Assembly: GCA_963775235.1 (NCBI GenBank)
Contig: CAVZHY010000006.1
Span: 496,001-560,000, forward strand
Length of the DNA: 64,000 nt
Origin: JBBDMC01 sp963775235
GTDB lineage: Bacteria > Pseudomonadota > Alphaproteobacteria > Rhizobiales > Kaistiaceae
Reading direction: 5' to 3'
Both the position numbers and the translations under genes were made by a program. Below the pieces are notes generated by a model. That model searched no databases. It was not told the origin of the DNA and was given only the letters and a program-made list of their open reading frames with translations. This document shows positions 53,801-62,584 of this stretch, piece by piece (position 1 is the first letter of the stretch; each line of letters begins with the position of its first letter).

Positions 53801-55576
53801 TCAGTCGACGATCAGGCGCCGCCGCGTATTTCTGAACATCAACATGGCAAGCTGGACCACGATGATGACGCCGATCAGCACGACGCCCATTGCGGCGGCC
53901 GAGTTGTAGGCGCCCTTGGTCCATGACGTCCACAACTCCACGCCATAGACCCGGTTGTCGCGGCCAGCCAGAAGCAGCGCGGTCGAGACGTTTCTCAGCG
54001 ACACCGTAAACGCCCAGATCCACACCCCGGCCAGGGCCGGGATGACGAGGGGAATCACGATCCGCCACATTGTGATCAACTTGCCGGCGCCGGACATCTC
54101 GGCCGCCTCCTCCAGCTCGGCGTGGATCTGCAGAAGCGAGGAATTGGTCACCCGGGTCGCGTAGGCCATGTAGTCGGTGATGTAGGCCGCCACCAGCACC
54201 CAGATGGTTCCGTAGATCGGAATGAAATTGCCCCAGGTGAGGTAGAAGATCAGCATCGACACGCCGACGATCACGCCGGGCATCCCGTTCGGCAAGACGG
54301 CGAGACCGTCGATCAATCCACGCAGCGGCGATTTGGTGCGAACGACCACCCACGAAATCAGGAAGCCGAGCAGCGTGACCGCGGTTGCCGCGACCACGCC
54401 GACGATCGCGCTGTTTCGCAGGGCGCCCCACAGGCTCGGGGTATGCGCGAGATTGACGTAATTCTCCACCGTCAACCGCGAGAGGCTCTCGGCCGTCAGC
54501 GCCGACCAGTACGGCTGCAGACTTGCGAAGGCGATGGCGGAGACCGGCAGCAATACGACGAGGAAGCAATAGGCAAGGAGGACAAGGAAAACGACCGGTC
54601 GCCAACCGCGAAGGAGCACCGGCGTCACCCGGTAACCGCGGCCGGTGACGGAAACGAAGCGGTTGGGGTCCCTGATCACGCGTATGTAGTAGAAAACGAG
54701 GATCAGGGCGAGGATCAGCGTGATCAGGGAAAGCGCGGCGATCTGGCCATAGTCCGGCAGCCCGCGGCCGGGAAGCGCGGCATCGTAGATCGCACTGCTG
54801 AGGACAAATATCCGCGCCGGCAGGCCGATAAGGGCCGGGATATCGAAAATCACCACAGAGAGAATGAAGAGGTACGAGAAGGCAGCGAGGATCGCCGGCC
54901 AAAGCACCGGGAGAATGACCCGACGCAGGATTTGCACGTAGCCGGCCCCCGACATCACGGCCGCTTCTTCCAAATCCATGCTCATGCGGGCGAAGACGGG
55001 AGAGCTGAGCAGGAAGGCCATCGGCGACAGCGCCAGCCCGTTGACGAAAATCATCCCGCCCATCGAGTAGATGTGGAACGGTCCGTTGTCGTCCGCGGAA
55101 TGGGCAAACAGCGCGTTGAACAAGCCGACGCGCGGCGCCAGTAGCAGGATCCACCCCATGGCGATGAGGATCTTCGGGACCGCTATCTGAACCAGGATCA
55201 GCATCCGCAGGACCTGCCGCCCCGGCACGTCCGTGCGCTCGATGAACCAGGCGGAGGCAAACCCCACGGCGACGGCGAAAACGACGGAGCCGAATGCGAA
55301 GATCAGGGTGTTGCCGATCAGGTGGTACGTGTCGCCGGCCAGGAAAACCGAACTGATGTGCCCGAGCGTCCAGCCGGGGGTGTTCGGCAGCCCCTGGGGC
55401 TTCAAGCTCGAGACCAGTATCGTTATCAGCGGAACGATGACGAAATAGGAGACGATGGCGAGCGCAACCAGCGTAGCGAACAGGTTCGGCACCCGCCAAA
55501 TCGCCCGCCACCAGCCGGCGACCAACCTGGAATCGCCTATAACCTCCGAGCGGCGGGCATTTGCTGCACTTGTCAT
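53801..55576 (-). CDS. Fused ABC transporter permease (Fe3+/2-aminoethylphosphonate/polyamine type), copy 1
   Basis: 591 residues containing two BPD_transp_1 halves, each with about six helices and an EAA loop: DLEEAAVMSGAGYVQILRRVILP and ELEEAAEMSGAGKLITMWRIVIP. That is the FbpB/ThiP-type layout, where one chain replaces two permease subunits. ATG 55576. It follows the substrate-binding protein gene on the same strand, after ~240 bases with two hairpins. No ATPase gene is adjacent. Clearly paralogous over its full length to the protein at 60809-62578. Substrate unknown. Confidence 0.88.
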   Translation of the reverse strand: MTSAANARRSEVIGDSRLVAGWWRAIWRVPNLFATLVALAIVSYFVIVPLITILVSSLKPQGLPNTPGWTLGHISSVFLAGDTYHLIGNTLIFAFGSVVFAVAVGFASAWFIERTDVPGRQVLRMLILVQIAVPKILIAMGWILLLAPRVGLFNALFAHSADDNGPFHIYSMGGMIFVNGLALSPMAFLLSSPVFARMSMDLEEAAVMSGAGYVQILRRVILPVLWPAILAAFSYLFILSVVIFDIPALIGLPARIFVLSSAIYDAALPGRGLPDYGQIAALSLITLILALILVFYYIRVIRDPNRFVSVTGRGYRVTPVLLRGWRPVVFLVLLAYCFLVVLLPVSAIAFASLQPYWSALTAESLSRLTVENYVNLAHTPSLWGALRNSAIVGVVAATAVTLLGFLISWVVVRTKSPLRGLIDGLAVLPNGMPGVIVGVSMLIFYLTWGNFIPIYGTIWVLVAAYITDYMAYATRVTNSSLLQIHAELEEAAEMSGAGKLITMWRIVIPLVIPALAGVWIWAFTVSLRNVSTALLLAGRDNRVYGVELWTSWTKGAYNSAAAMGVVLIGVIIVVQLAMLMFRNTRRRLIVD

Positions 55577-55728
55577 CACAAAACCGTTTGTCGGCTAATG
55601 ACGGGCCATGTGCCGCGGATCGGTGCCGTTCGCCAGATTATTGCCGGCGATCCACAACTACCCGCCGGATTGCGCCGTGGTGGCGCCGAGCTGTGGTGGC
55701 TTCTCGACCAGCAACACCTTCATCCACT

Positions 55729-55779
55729 GGCCGGCTGCGCACGGTCCCGTGACACAGCCGGCCTTGCCGGAGCCGGCAA
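55729..55779 (-). repeat. Two adjacent hairpins between binding-protein and permease genes
   Basis: First: ggccggctg (55729-55737) with cagccggcc (55755-55763). Second: ttgccgg (55764-55770) with ccggcaa (55773-55779). They lie 40-90 bases after the binding-protein stop and may stabilise its message, as at xylF-xylH. Confidence 0.45.
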
Positions 55780-55818
55780 CCACAATGTCAACCGAGCAGG
55801 CAAAACGCTCCTCTGCCC

Positions 55819-56862
55819 TCAGTGCTTCGGAAAGATTTTATCCAGGTCGGACGCAATCTGATTGTACTTGTCGAGGTCGGTCAGCGGCCATTCGACAACC
55901 TGCAGCTTGTCCCGATTTTCGTACCCCCACGTGCCCGGTACGGAGACCAGTCCGCGATGCGTCGCCTTGTCGTAGGCGGTCTGGCCTTCCTCTGTGACCA
56001 GCCAGGAGATGTAGAGCTTCGCGGCGTTGGGATGCTTTCCGTTGACCGGTACACCGATCGCCGTTCCGCTGTTGGCAATAAGGTCCGCGGTGCTGAAGGC
56101 GATCGGGGCGCCCTTGTCGATACTGTCGAGCGCGTTGGTTCGCGAGACGATCCCGATGGGGAGTTCCCCGGTCGTCACGGCCGGCACGATTTCGCTGCTC
56201 CGCGCCACGATGCGCGCCTGCTGATCGTTGACCAGCTTCGTCAGGTAGTTCTTAACCCCGTCCTCGCCCCATTTCGTCGTGAAAATAACCCACAGGCCGC
56301 TCGTCGTGGCCATGCCGATCTTGCCCTTCCACTTGGGGTCGAGCAGGTCGTTCCATTTGAGGTCGCCCGATACCAGATTGGTATTGTAGACGATCGAAAA
56401 CAGCCCGGAGTTGAACTTCACGGCTTCCTGTTGATCGGGCGTCGGGTAGCTGATGATCAGGTTGTCAGGAACGCCGAGAGCCTTCCAGTCGGTCGGTAGC
56501 AGCACCTTGGATATGCCCATGGCCTTTTCCAGGTCCGGAGCGACCTCTACCGTCAACGGCGCTGCATCGGCGGTGACCGCGTTGGCGCGGGTCTCCTGCA
56601 ATACCTTGGAGACGATGGACGCTGCGCTACCGGCGCTGACATAGTCGATCTTGATGTCGGGATAGCGTTTGTTGAAAGCGTCGAAGACGTGTTGCATGTC
56701 TTCGGGCGGCAGCGAATTGTAGATCAGCAGATGCCCTTCCTTGTTGGCGGCGGCAATCACTTTCTGCAGCGCAGGGGAGTCCTGCTGCTGGGCTACTGCC
56801 GCCCCGGCGATGCCCATCGACATCATGGCCAGCAAGGCGGTGAGCACCATCCGTTTCATCAT
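55819..56862 (-). CDS. ABC transporter substrate-binding protein (PBP2 iron/2-AEP-like)
   Basis: A periplasmic type-2 binding protein, 347 residues from ATG 56862, which follows an ideal GGGAGGT site. Signal peptide MMKRMVLTALLAMMSMGIAGAAVA; then VIAAANKEGHLLIYNSLPPED, IKIDYVSAGSAASIVSKVLQE, SIVYNTNLVSGDLKWNDLLDPKWKGKIGM, and a TEEGQTAYDKATHRGLVSVPG end typical of the Fe3+/AEP/spermidine group. It is upstream of and co-directional with the fused permease, so the pair very probably act together. I cannot assign iron: the Tyr-pair iron motif is not evident. Confidence 0.88.
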   Translation of the reverse strand: MMKRMVLTALLAMMSMGIAGAAVAQQQDSPALQKVIAAANKEGHLLIYNSLPPEDMQHVFDAFNKRYPDIKIDYVSAGSAASIVSKVLQETRANAVTADAAPLTVEVAPDLEKAMGISKVLLPTDWKALGVPDNLIISYPTPDQQEAVKFNSGLFSIVYNTNLVSGDLKWNDLLDPKWKGKIGMATTSGLWVIFTTKWGEDGVKNYLTKLVNDQQARIVARSSEIVPAVTTGELPIGIVSRTNALDSIDKGAPIAFSTADLIANSGTAIGVPVNGKHPNAAKLYISWLVTEEGQTAYDKATHRGLVSVPGTWGYENRDKLQVVEWPLTDLDKYNQIASDLDKIFPKH

Positions 56863-57181
56863 AACACCTCCCATAATCACTAGTGGAACTAACGGTCGCT
56901 CTGCGAGCCAACGTTAGCAGCTTGATACCTGCCATGGATCGTACTTAGCGCCAACCGTCGGACGCGGTTGAGCCACGGCCGGCGTATATTTTGTCGCATG
57001 GATGTCGGTGTCAGGCCCCGGATGGGGGCTAAGTTCCATTTCAACCAAATGGTGCTCTGTTAACACGTGGCTGTTCGCAACGGTTTGATGTCCAGCAGTC
57101 GCGGCGTTACAAAGTCGACGCGCTCAGCGCCGACGAGCGGCTTCCGCGCGCGGATCGTGAAATGGCAGGAGGAGAACGAGC
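56863..57181. other. 319-base divergent region
   Basis: Separates the binding-protein gene (minus) from the maleate-isomerase-like gene (plus). It holds a palindrome at 57036-57052 and no supported gene; promoter boxes could not be fixed. Confidence 0.5.
57036..57052. promoter_or_regulatory. Palindrome, operator candidate
   Basis: ccattt-caacc-aaatgg: six-base arms around five bases, about 145 bases before the + strand gene and 174 before the minus strand one. The spacing suits a dimeric regulator; no family assigned. Confidence 0.3.
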
Positions 57182-57925
57182 GTGCCTATGGATTTTGTGA
57201 CGCCACAGCGCCGGTTGGGCGTTCTGTCACCGCTGCAGATCATCGGTAGCGCCGCTTACGAATTCTACTGCATGGCGCCGCCCGGCGTGATCCTGGAGAT
57301 GATCCCGATCGGCGTTAAAACATTCACCCCGGAAGACGCCGAGCGCGCGTTCGGTCCGGTCTACGAGCTTGTCGACCTTCTCGCGACACGCAACGTCGAT
57401 CTCGTAATGCAGTCCGGCGTACCGCCGGCGTTGCTGATCGGGCCCGAGGCCCACGACCGCATGATCGCCAACATCGAGGAACGGATCGGCAAGCCAGCGA
57501 CATCGTCCGTCATGGGGGTGGTCGCGGCGACGAAGAACGTCGGGGTGCGAAAGATCGTGGCCGTCAACCGGTGGACGGAGTTGATGAACGCTGTGCTATC
57601 GACCTACTTCGGGCGCGAAGGCATTGAGGTGGTTGGCGTGGTGGGCGAGGTCATGCCGGCCGGTACGATTCAGAAGATGACCATTGGCGAAAGCACGGAA
57701 CTTGCGTACCAGACCGGCAAGCGCGCTTTCGAAACGTACCCGGAAGCCGACGGCATCTACATCGGCGGCAGTGGCTGGATGGTGCAGCCGATCGCCGAAC
57801 GGCTGGAGGATGAGTTCGACAAGGTGGTAGTGGGCAACAAGAACGCCATGGTGTGGGACACACTGCACCGGGTGGACTTCTGGACGCCCATCGAGGGGCA
57901 CGGAAAGGTGCTCGCGGCGGCCTGA
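57182..57925 (+). CDS. Maleate isomerase / arylmalonate decarboxylase superfamily protein lacking the usual cysteines
   Basis: 247 residues of the Asp/Glu racemase superfamily fold: LGVLSPLQIIGSAAYEFYCMAP, VYELVDLLATRNVDLVMQSGVPPALLIG, GVRKIVAVNRWTELMNAVLSTYFGREGIEVVGV and IYIGGSGWMVQPIAERLE. Members normally use two Cys, one in each half. Here the matching places read QSG (77-79) and GGSG (195-198), and the only Cys is Cys30, so ordinary Cys chemistry is unlikely. GTG 57182 is chosen because AGGAGG is nine bases upstream; ATG 57188 is further from it. Neighbours suggest a catabolic cluster. Confidence 0.78.
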   Translation: MPMDFVTPQRRLGVLSPLQIIGSAAYEFYCMAPPGVILEMIPIGVKTFTPEDAERAFGPVYELVDLLATRNVDLVMQSGVPPALLIGPEAHDRMIANIEERIGKPATSSVMGVVAATKNVGVRKIVAVNRWTELMNAVLSTYFGREGIEVVGVVGEVMPAGTIQKMTIGESTELAYQTGKRAFETYPEADGIYIGGSGWMVQPIAERLEDEFDKVVVGNKNAMVWDTLHRVDFWTPIEGHGKVLAAA

Positions 57926-58003
57926 ACATTGGCCACCCCGGCGGCGGGCCTTTCGTTGGCGCCGGTTCCGGCCGAGCGAGCCCCTGTACCGCCTGACAGC
58001 GGT

Positions 58004-58921
58004 TCAGGCGGCACCCGCCTCGCGCAACGCAGCCAGCGTCTGATGCGTCTGCTGGGCGAGGAATTCCTTGAAATCGGCCCCGGCCAGATAGCGATCTTCC
58101 CATCCGGTCTCGTCCAGAGTCTTCTTCCATGCCGCGGAGGCAACCATCGCCTTGATCGCGGCACCCAATTCGCGTTCGCGCTTGTCGCCGATACCGGGGG
58201 CCGCGGCGATCATCCGCCAGTTCATGATCTCCACAGACAAACCGCGCTGATTGAGGGTGGGCGCGTCGACGCCGGGAAGCGGCCTGGCAGCGGCAACCGC
58301 CAGCACGCGCAGCGCGTCACCGAGATGGACGAGTTCCCGATAACCGGTGACGACGGCTTGCGCTTCTCCCCGTGCCGTCGCCGCCGCCGCCTCCGCCGCG
58401 CTGGAGTAGTGTGCGTGTCTGGCCAGCTTTGGCGCGATGCCCGCCGCACGCGCGATCAGCGACAGGGCAACCTGCCCGACGCCGCCGAATGAACCGCCGG
58501 CCCAGGTGATGGCCGCGGGATCGCGCCTAAATTTGTCCAGCAGTTCCTCTATCGTGCGCACCGGCGACGAGGCGGGCACCGCGACAGCCTCGGACTCTCC
58601 CGTCAGGCGAGCCAGCGGCGTCAGGTCCGAGAGCGTAAGGGCGGACTTGTTGCCTATGGCTGACCCGACCAGCACGTAACCGCCGACGAACAGTGCGTTC
58701 GGGTCGCCCGCGTGGCCCTTGACAAACTCCTCAAGTCCCTTCGTTCCGCCGGCACCCGGACGACAGGTTACGTCAACGCTCTCGGCGAACCCCACCTCCA
58801 TGAGCGCGGCACCCACGGCCTGCGCGGTTTCGTCCCAACCGCCACGGGCGGGTCCGGGAGCGAGTATGCTCAAGCGGGCCGCCTTGCCGTTTACGCCATT
58901 GCCGAATTTGTCCAACGCCAT
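58004..58921 (-). CDS. Bug/TctC-family tricarboxylate-binding protein without a visible signal peptide
   Basis: 305 residues with TctC features: LSILAPGPARGGWDETAQAVGAAL, VTCRPGAGGTKGLEEFV, AITWAGGSFGGVGQVALSLIARAAG, RPLPGVDAPTLNQRG. Bug proteins are periplasmic receptors for carboxylates. This one opens MALDKFGNGVNGKAARLS, which is not a signal peptide, and no in-frame upstream start or TctA/TctB gene is visible. It may be cytoplasmic, exported by other means, or 5'-truncated. It is convergent with the maleate-isomerase-like gene and divergent from the M29-like gene. Confidence 0.82.
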   Translation of the reverse strand: MALDKFGNGVNGKAARLSILAPGPARGGWDETAQAVGAALMEVGFAESVDVTCRPGAGGTKGLEEFVKGHAGDPNALFVGGYVLVGSAIGNKSALTLSDLTPLARLTGESEAVAVPASSPVRTIEELLDKFRRDPAAITWAGGSFGGVGQVALSLIARAAGIAPKLARHAHYSSAAEAAAATARGEAQAVVTGYRELVHLGDALRVLAVAAARPLPGVDAPTLNQRGLSVEIMNWRMIAAAPGIGDKRERELGAAIKAMVASAAWKKTLDETGWEDRYLAGADFKEFLAQQTHQTLAALREAGAA

Positions 58922-58943
58922 TCCCCCGATTGGAGTGCAAGAA

Positions 58944-58986
58944 AGGGACGCCGCGACAAATTCCGGAAGTCCGACGCGGCGTCCCT
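58944..58986. repeat. 12-bp perfect inverted repeat upstream of the M29-like gene
   Basis: Arms agggacgccgcg (58944-58955) and cgcggcgtccct (58975-58986), loop 19 bases, in the divergent tctC/M29-like region. It may be a terminator, an operator or a leader stem. Confidence 0.55.
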
Positions 58987-59003
58987 GGATTTCGTGTCTT
59001 ATT

Positions 59004-59064
59004 CCGGGCGTCTACGGGCCGCAAGGCCGCAACTGCCACTAACACCCGCACGCCGGACGCCCGG
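59004..59064 (+). other. Possible structured RNA leader
   Basis: Outer arms ccgggcgtc (59004-59012) and gacgcccgg (59056-59064) enclose an inner stem ggcc-GCAA-ggcc (59017-59028) with a GNRA-type loop. It lies 30 bases before the M29-like ATG. No known riboswitch class recognised. Confidence 0.35.
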
Positions 59065-59093
59065 TAGGCCCTTCTTACTTCCAGGAGTGCTTC

Positions 59094-60146
59094 ATGACGT
59101 TCACTGAAAGATATGGCAGCCCGCACACGCGGATCATCGACCTGATCAAGGCGTGGGACATCCCGTTCGAAAACGTGCGCGAAGGCGACAAGATGCTCAT
59201 TCTCACCGACAGCGGCATGGACCCGCTGGTGTGGGAGTTGGCACTCGCGGCGTTGCGCCAGCGGGGGGCGGACGCCGCGATGTGTCTCTATCCGCGGCTC
59301 GCCTATCACAACGCCGATCCGCCGGCGATGGCGATCGAAGCGGCCAGAGCGGCGGACGTGGTGATCGCGCTGACCACGACGGCGTTGAACAGCGGCACGC
59401 CCGGATTGCGCACCATCCGCGAGCACGGCGGCGGGACCGGCAAGACGCCAATCTGGCTCATGGAGGAGATGACGGTCGAGATCCTGACGCAGGGCGGCGG
59501 TTCAGCGACCAAGGATGACGTGATCGCCATGCGCGACACCCAGCAGCGCATCGGCCGCATCTACGACAACGGCAAGAATATCCGCATCGTCTCGGACTAC
59601 GGCAGCGACCTGGTCGCGGACATCACCGGCTACCCGCCAGGCGCCAGCGCCAAGCGCTGGAGCACGCTTCCGTTCCAGCGGAAAGCCGACGGCACGCTCG
59701 GCAACGGCACCTGGCCGTGGGGCGAGATACATATCGAACCCTTGCCGGGCACGGCATCGGGCACGCTGGTCTGGGACACCACCGCTCACCACCCGCCGGG
59801 CCTGTGGCGTGATCCGGTCAAGCTCACCATCAAGGACGGACGCGTCACCTCCATTGATGGCGGTGCGGAGGCCAGCGAGGTGCGCTGGTATCTCGAGACC
59901 TACGGTGACGAGAATGCGTACCTGGTCGGCGGCGAGATTTCGCTCGGCACGAACCGCAAGTGCCCTCCTCGCACCGGGCAGATGCGGAGCGAGAAGAAGC
60001 GCTACGGCGCCATGCACTTCGGCATCGGCCACGGGGCCGACCGGGGCATCGTCAAATCTAAGCTTCGCTGCGAGGGCATTATCAGCCAGGTCACTATCCT
60101 GGTTGACGACAAGGTCGTCTGCGAGCGCGGCGAAATCAAGGTCTAG
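59094..60146 (+). CDS. M29 aminopeptidase / NicX-like (2,5-dihydroxypyridine dioxygenase) family protein
   Basis: 350 residues, the same length as NicX of Pseudomonas. The order of segments fits the M29/NicX family: LALAALRQRGADAAMCLYPRL, AARAADVVIALTTTALNS, PWGEIHIEPLPGTASGTLVWD, VKLTIKDGRVTSIDGG, and a C-terminal AMHFGIGHGADRG plus SQVTILVDDKVVCERGEI. His in the last part could bind the metal. NicX-type enzymes open a dihydroxypyridine ring; leucyl aminopeptidases share the fold, so function is open. ATG 59094 with AGGAG upstream. See its maleate-isomerase-like neighbour. Confidence 0.72.
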   Translation: MTFTERYGSPHTRIIDLIKAWDIPFENVREGDKMLILTDSGMDPLVWELALAALRQRGADAAMCLYPRLAYHNADPPAMAIEAARAADVVIALTTTALNSGTPGLRTIREHGGGTGKTPIWLMEEMTVEILTQGGGSATKDDVIAMRDTQQRIGRIYDNGKNIRIVSDYGSDLVADITGYPPGASAKRWSTLPFQRKADGTLGNGTWPWGEIHIEPLPGTASGTLVWDTTAHHPPGLWRDPVKLTIKDGRVTSIDGGAEASEVRWYLETYGDENAYLVGGEISLGTNRKCPPRTGQMRSEKKRYGAMHFGIGHGADRGIVKSKLRCEGIISQVTILVDDKVVCERGEIKV

Positions 60147-60300
60147 GACAGGCCACGCCGATCCGCAGGGCGCGGCATCGACCCCGGATAGGCCTGGTCA
60201 TACCTAAGTCCGATGTTGAGCAACCCGCCGCGTGGAATGTAGGACGAGGTGATCGGGCGTCCGGAACGCGGGGGCTGCCCCCTTCAAGGAGACAAGAATC

Positions 60301-60768
60301 GTGACAACTGCTGTGAACGTTGGTGAAACCGCCCCTGACTTTGAACTGGCATCTGCCGACGGCGGGAAATTGCGGCTGTCCGATCTGCGGGGCAAGAACG
60401 TCGTCCTCTACTTCTACCCGCGCGCCTTCAGCGGTGGCTGCAGCACGCAGGCGTGCAGCCTGAGGGACGGCTATCCCGATCTCCAGGCGAAGAACGTTGA
60501 GGTCGTTGGCGTCAGCGTCGACGACATCGAAACCCAGAAGCGCTTCAAGGAAGAGAACCACCTGCCGTTCCGGGTGCTCGCCGACGACAAGCTCGAGGTG
60601 TCGAAGCGGTACGGCGTCTATGGCTCCAAACGCCCGGACGGGACGATGTCGACGACGGCGCGCCGCGTGACGATCATCATCGACGAAAAGGGCGTCATCA
60701 AGCAGGTCATCGACCCGGCGCACGCCGACGCGCACGTCGACGAGGTGATGGCAGCGCTTTCCGCCTGA
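60301..60768 (+). CDS. bcp: Peroxiredoxin, thioredoxin-dependent thiol peroxidase (Bcp/PrxQ type)
   Basis: Reduces hydrogen peroxide and organic peroxides using thioredoxin. 155 residues; VGETAPDFELASADGG, then VVLYFYPRAFSGGCSTQAC: Pro40-Ser44-Cys47 forms the peroxidatic PxxxS/TxxC site, with Cys52 as the resolving Cys of the PrxQ group. The usual PKDxTPGC reads PRAFSGGC here. GTG start at 60301 with AAGGAGA upstream. A single gene between the M29-like gene and the convergent permease. Confidence 0.92.
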   Translation: MTTAVNVGETAPDFELASADGGKLRLSDLRGKNVVLYFYPRAFSGGCSTQACSLRDGYPDLQAKNVEVVGVSVDDIETQKRFKEENHLPFRVLADDKLEVSKRYGVYGSKRPDGTMSTTARRVTIIIDEKGVIKQVIDPAHADAHVDEVMAALSA

Positions 60769-60808
60769 GCCGACCGCGCGCTGCCCTTGCCGGCAGCGGA
60801 CCTTACCG

Positions 60809-62578
60809 CTACTCGAACCGCCACTGACGGCGGCGTTGCAGCCGAATGACGCCTACCTGGATCGCCACGATGACGGCGACCAGGAAGGCGCCCATCGCCG
60901 TGGCGATGTTGTACTGACCGTTGGTCCAGTACGACCACAGCTCCACGCCGTAAACGCGGTTGTCGCGGCCGGCAAGCAACAGCGCCGTGGAGACGCTGCG
61001 CAGTGACACCGTGAAGGCCCAGATCCAGACCGACATGATCGCGGGAAAGACCAGCGGGACGACGATGCGGATGATCGAACTCAACCGGCTCGCACCGGAG
61101 ACCGCCGCCGCCTCCTCCTGCTCGGAATGAATCTGGAGAAGCGACCCGTTCATCAGCCGCGTCGCGTACGCCAGAAATTCCGTCGCGTTTGCCGCGATCA
61201 GAATGCCGACGGTGCCGTAGATCGGGATGAAACGTCCCCACGAGAGGTAGAACAGCACTAGCGAGACGCCGACGATCGTGCCGGGCATGCCGTTCGGGAG
61301 CGCTGACAGCGTGTCGATGGCGCCCTTGAACGGAGCACGGCTGCGGATCACCACCCACGAGACGAACAGCCCCAGGATCGCCACGACGGTGGCCGTTCCG
61401 ACACCGACTTCAAGACTGTTGCGCAGGGAATGCAGGAAGCTCGTGTTGCTGAAGATCCGCCGGTAGTTGTTGAGCGTGAACCGCGCGAAGCTCGAATAGT
61501 CGATCGCCGACCAGTAGGGCTGCAGGCTGGCGAAGACGATCGCCGCCAGCGGCAGTACCGTGACCAGCAGGCAGTAGACCACCATGGCGCCAACCGCCCA
61601 TGAGCGCCACCGGCCGAGTTCGTGGGGCGCGTTGCGAGCCTTGCCGGTCAGCGTCTCGAAGCGGTTGGGCGCGCGGATGATCCGCCGATAGACCAGGACA
61701 AGGATCAGGGAAAGCGTGAGCGTCAGGAGCGACAGGCCCGATATCAGGCCATAGTCGGGGAAGCCCTTGGCGGGGACGGCCGCGTCGTAGATCGCCGTGC
61801 TGAGGACGAAGATGCGCGCCGGCAGGCCGATGAGGGCCGGGATATCGAAGAGGACGACGCTCAGCACCAGAAGATACGAAAATGCAGCCACGATCGTCGG
61901 CCACAGCAGGGGCAGCACGATGCGGCGGAAACTCTGGAACGCGGACGCCCCGCAGGCGGCGGCCGCCTGCTCCAGCTCGGTGTTGAGCCCCTGGATGGCG
62001 GGCGCCGACAGCAGGAACGCCATCGGCGACAGCGACAGCCCATTGACGAATATCATCCCGCCCATCGAATAGACGCGGAACAACCCCTCGGGCGAGCCGG
62101 TCAGCGGCGCCGTCAGCGTATTGAAGACGCCGATGCGCGGCGCGAGCAGAAGAATCCAGCCCATGGCGAACAGAATTTTCGGTACCGCCAGCGGGGCGAG
62201 CAGGATCCCCTCGAACCAGCGCCGGGCCGGCAGGTCCGTGCGGCGAATAAGCCACGCGGCCGACGGGCCAAGCAGGACCGCGAACATCGCCGATCCGCAG
62301 GCGAACACGAGCGTCCTGCCAAGCAGTCTGTAGGTGTCGGCCGAGCCAAAGACATCTGCCAGGTGTTCGAGCGTCCAGCCGGGCGTGTTAGGCAGCCCGG
62401 CCGGCTTCAGACTCGAAATCAGGATGGTCGCCAGAGGGAGGACCACGAAATAGCCGACGATCAGCAGCGTGACGATCGAGAGCGCGAGTGGTGCAATGCG
62501 ATCCCACGCAACGCGGCGCGGCCGCAGGCCGGGCCGGAGTCCCGCGAGCGCGATCCCCTGCTCGTCCGCTACAGCCAC
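60809..62578 (-). CDS. Fused ABC transporter permease, copy 2
   Basis: 589 residues with the same two-half layout as 53801-55576 and long stretches in common, for example WTLEHLADVF, FDIPALIGLPARIFVLS, LPNGMPGTIVGVS and STALLLAGRDNRVYGVELW. EAA loops: ELEQAAAACGASAFQSFRRI and EQEEAAAVSGASRLSSIIRI. The start is a GTG at 62578, six bases after the FAD gene's stop, so it belongs with that gene. No binding protein or ATPase is adjacent within the window. Substrate unknown. Confidence 0.88.
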   Translation of the reverse strand: MAVADEQGIALAGLRPGLRPRRVAWDRIAPLALSIVTLLIVGYFVVLPLATILISSLKPAGLPNTPGWTLEHLADVFGSADTYRLLGRTLVFACGSAMFAVLLGPSAAWLIRRTDLPARRWFEGILLAPLAVPKILFAMGWILLLAPRIGVFNTLTAPLTGSPEGLFRVYSMGGMIFVNGLSLSPMAFLLSAPAIQGLNTELEQAAAACGASAFQSFRRIVLPLLWPTIVAAFSYLLVLSVVLFDIPALIGLPARIFVLSTAIYDAAVPAKGFPDYGLISGLSLLTLTLSLILVLVYRRIIRAPNRFETLTGKARNAPHELGRWRSWAVGAMVVYCLLVTVLPLAAIVFASLQPYWSAIDYSSFARFTLNNYRRIFSNTSFLHSLRNSLEVGVGTATVVAILGLFVSWVVIRSRAPFKGAIDTLSALPNGMPGTIVGVSLVLFYLSWGRFIPIYGTVGILIAANATEFLAYATRLMNGSLLQIHSEQEEAAAVSGASRLSSIIRIVVPLVFPAIMSVWIWAFTVSLRSVSTALLLAGRDNRVYGVELWSYWTNGQYNIATAMGAFLVAVIVAIQVGVIRLQRRRQWRFE

Positions 62579-62584
62579 GCGCCC

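Noticed and set aside
55819..56862. Iron(III)-binding protein FbpA/FutA
   Set aside because: The fold group fits, but I cannot find the paired Tyr iron ligands, so the ligand is left open.
53801..62578. Recent tandem duplication or transposition of the permease
   Set aside because: The copies are clearly diverged and have different neighbours; no repeats or transposase flank them.
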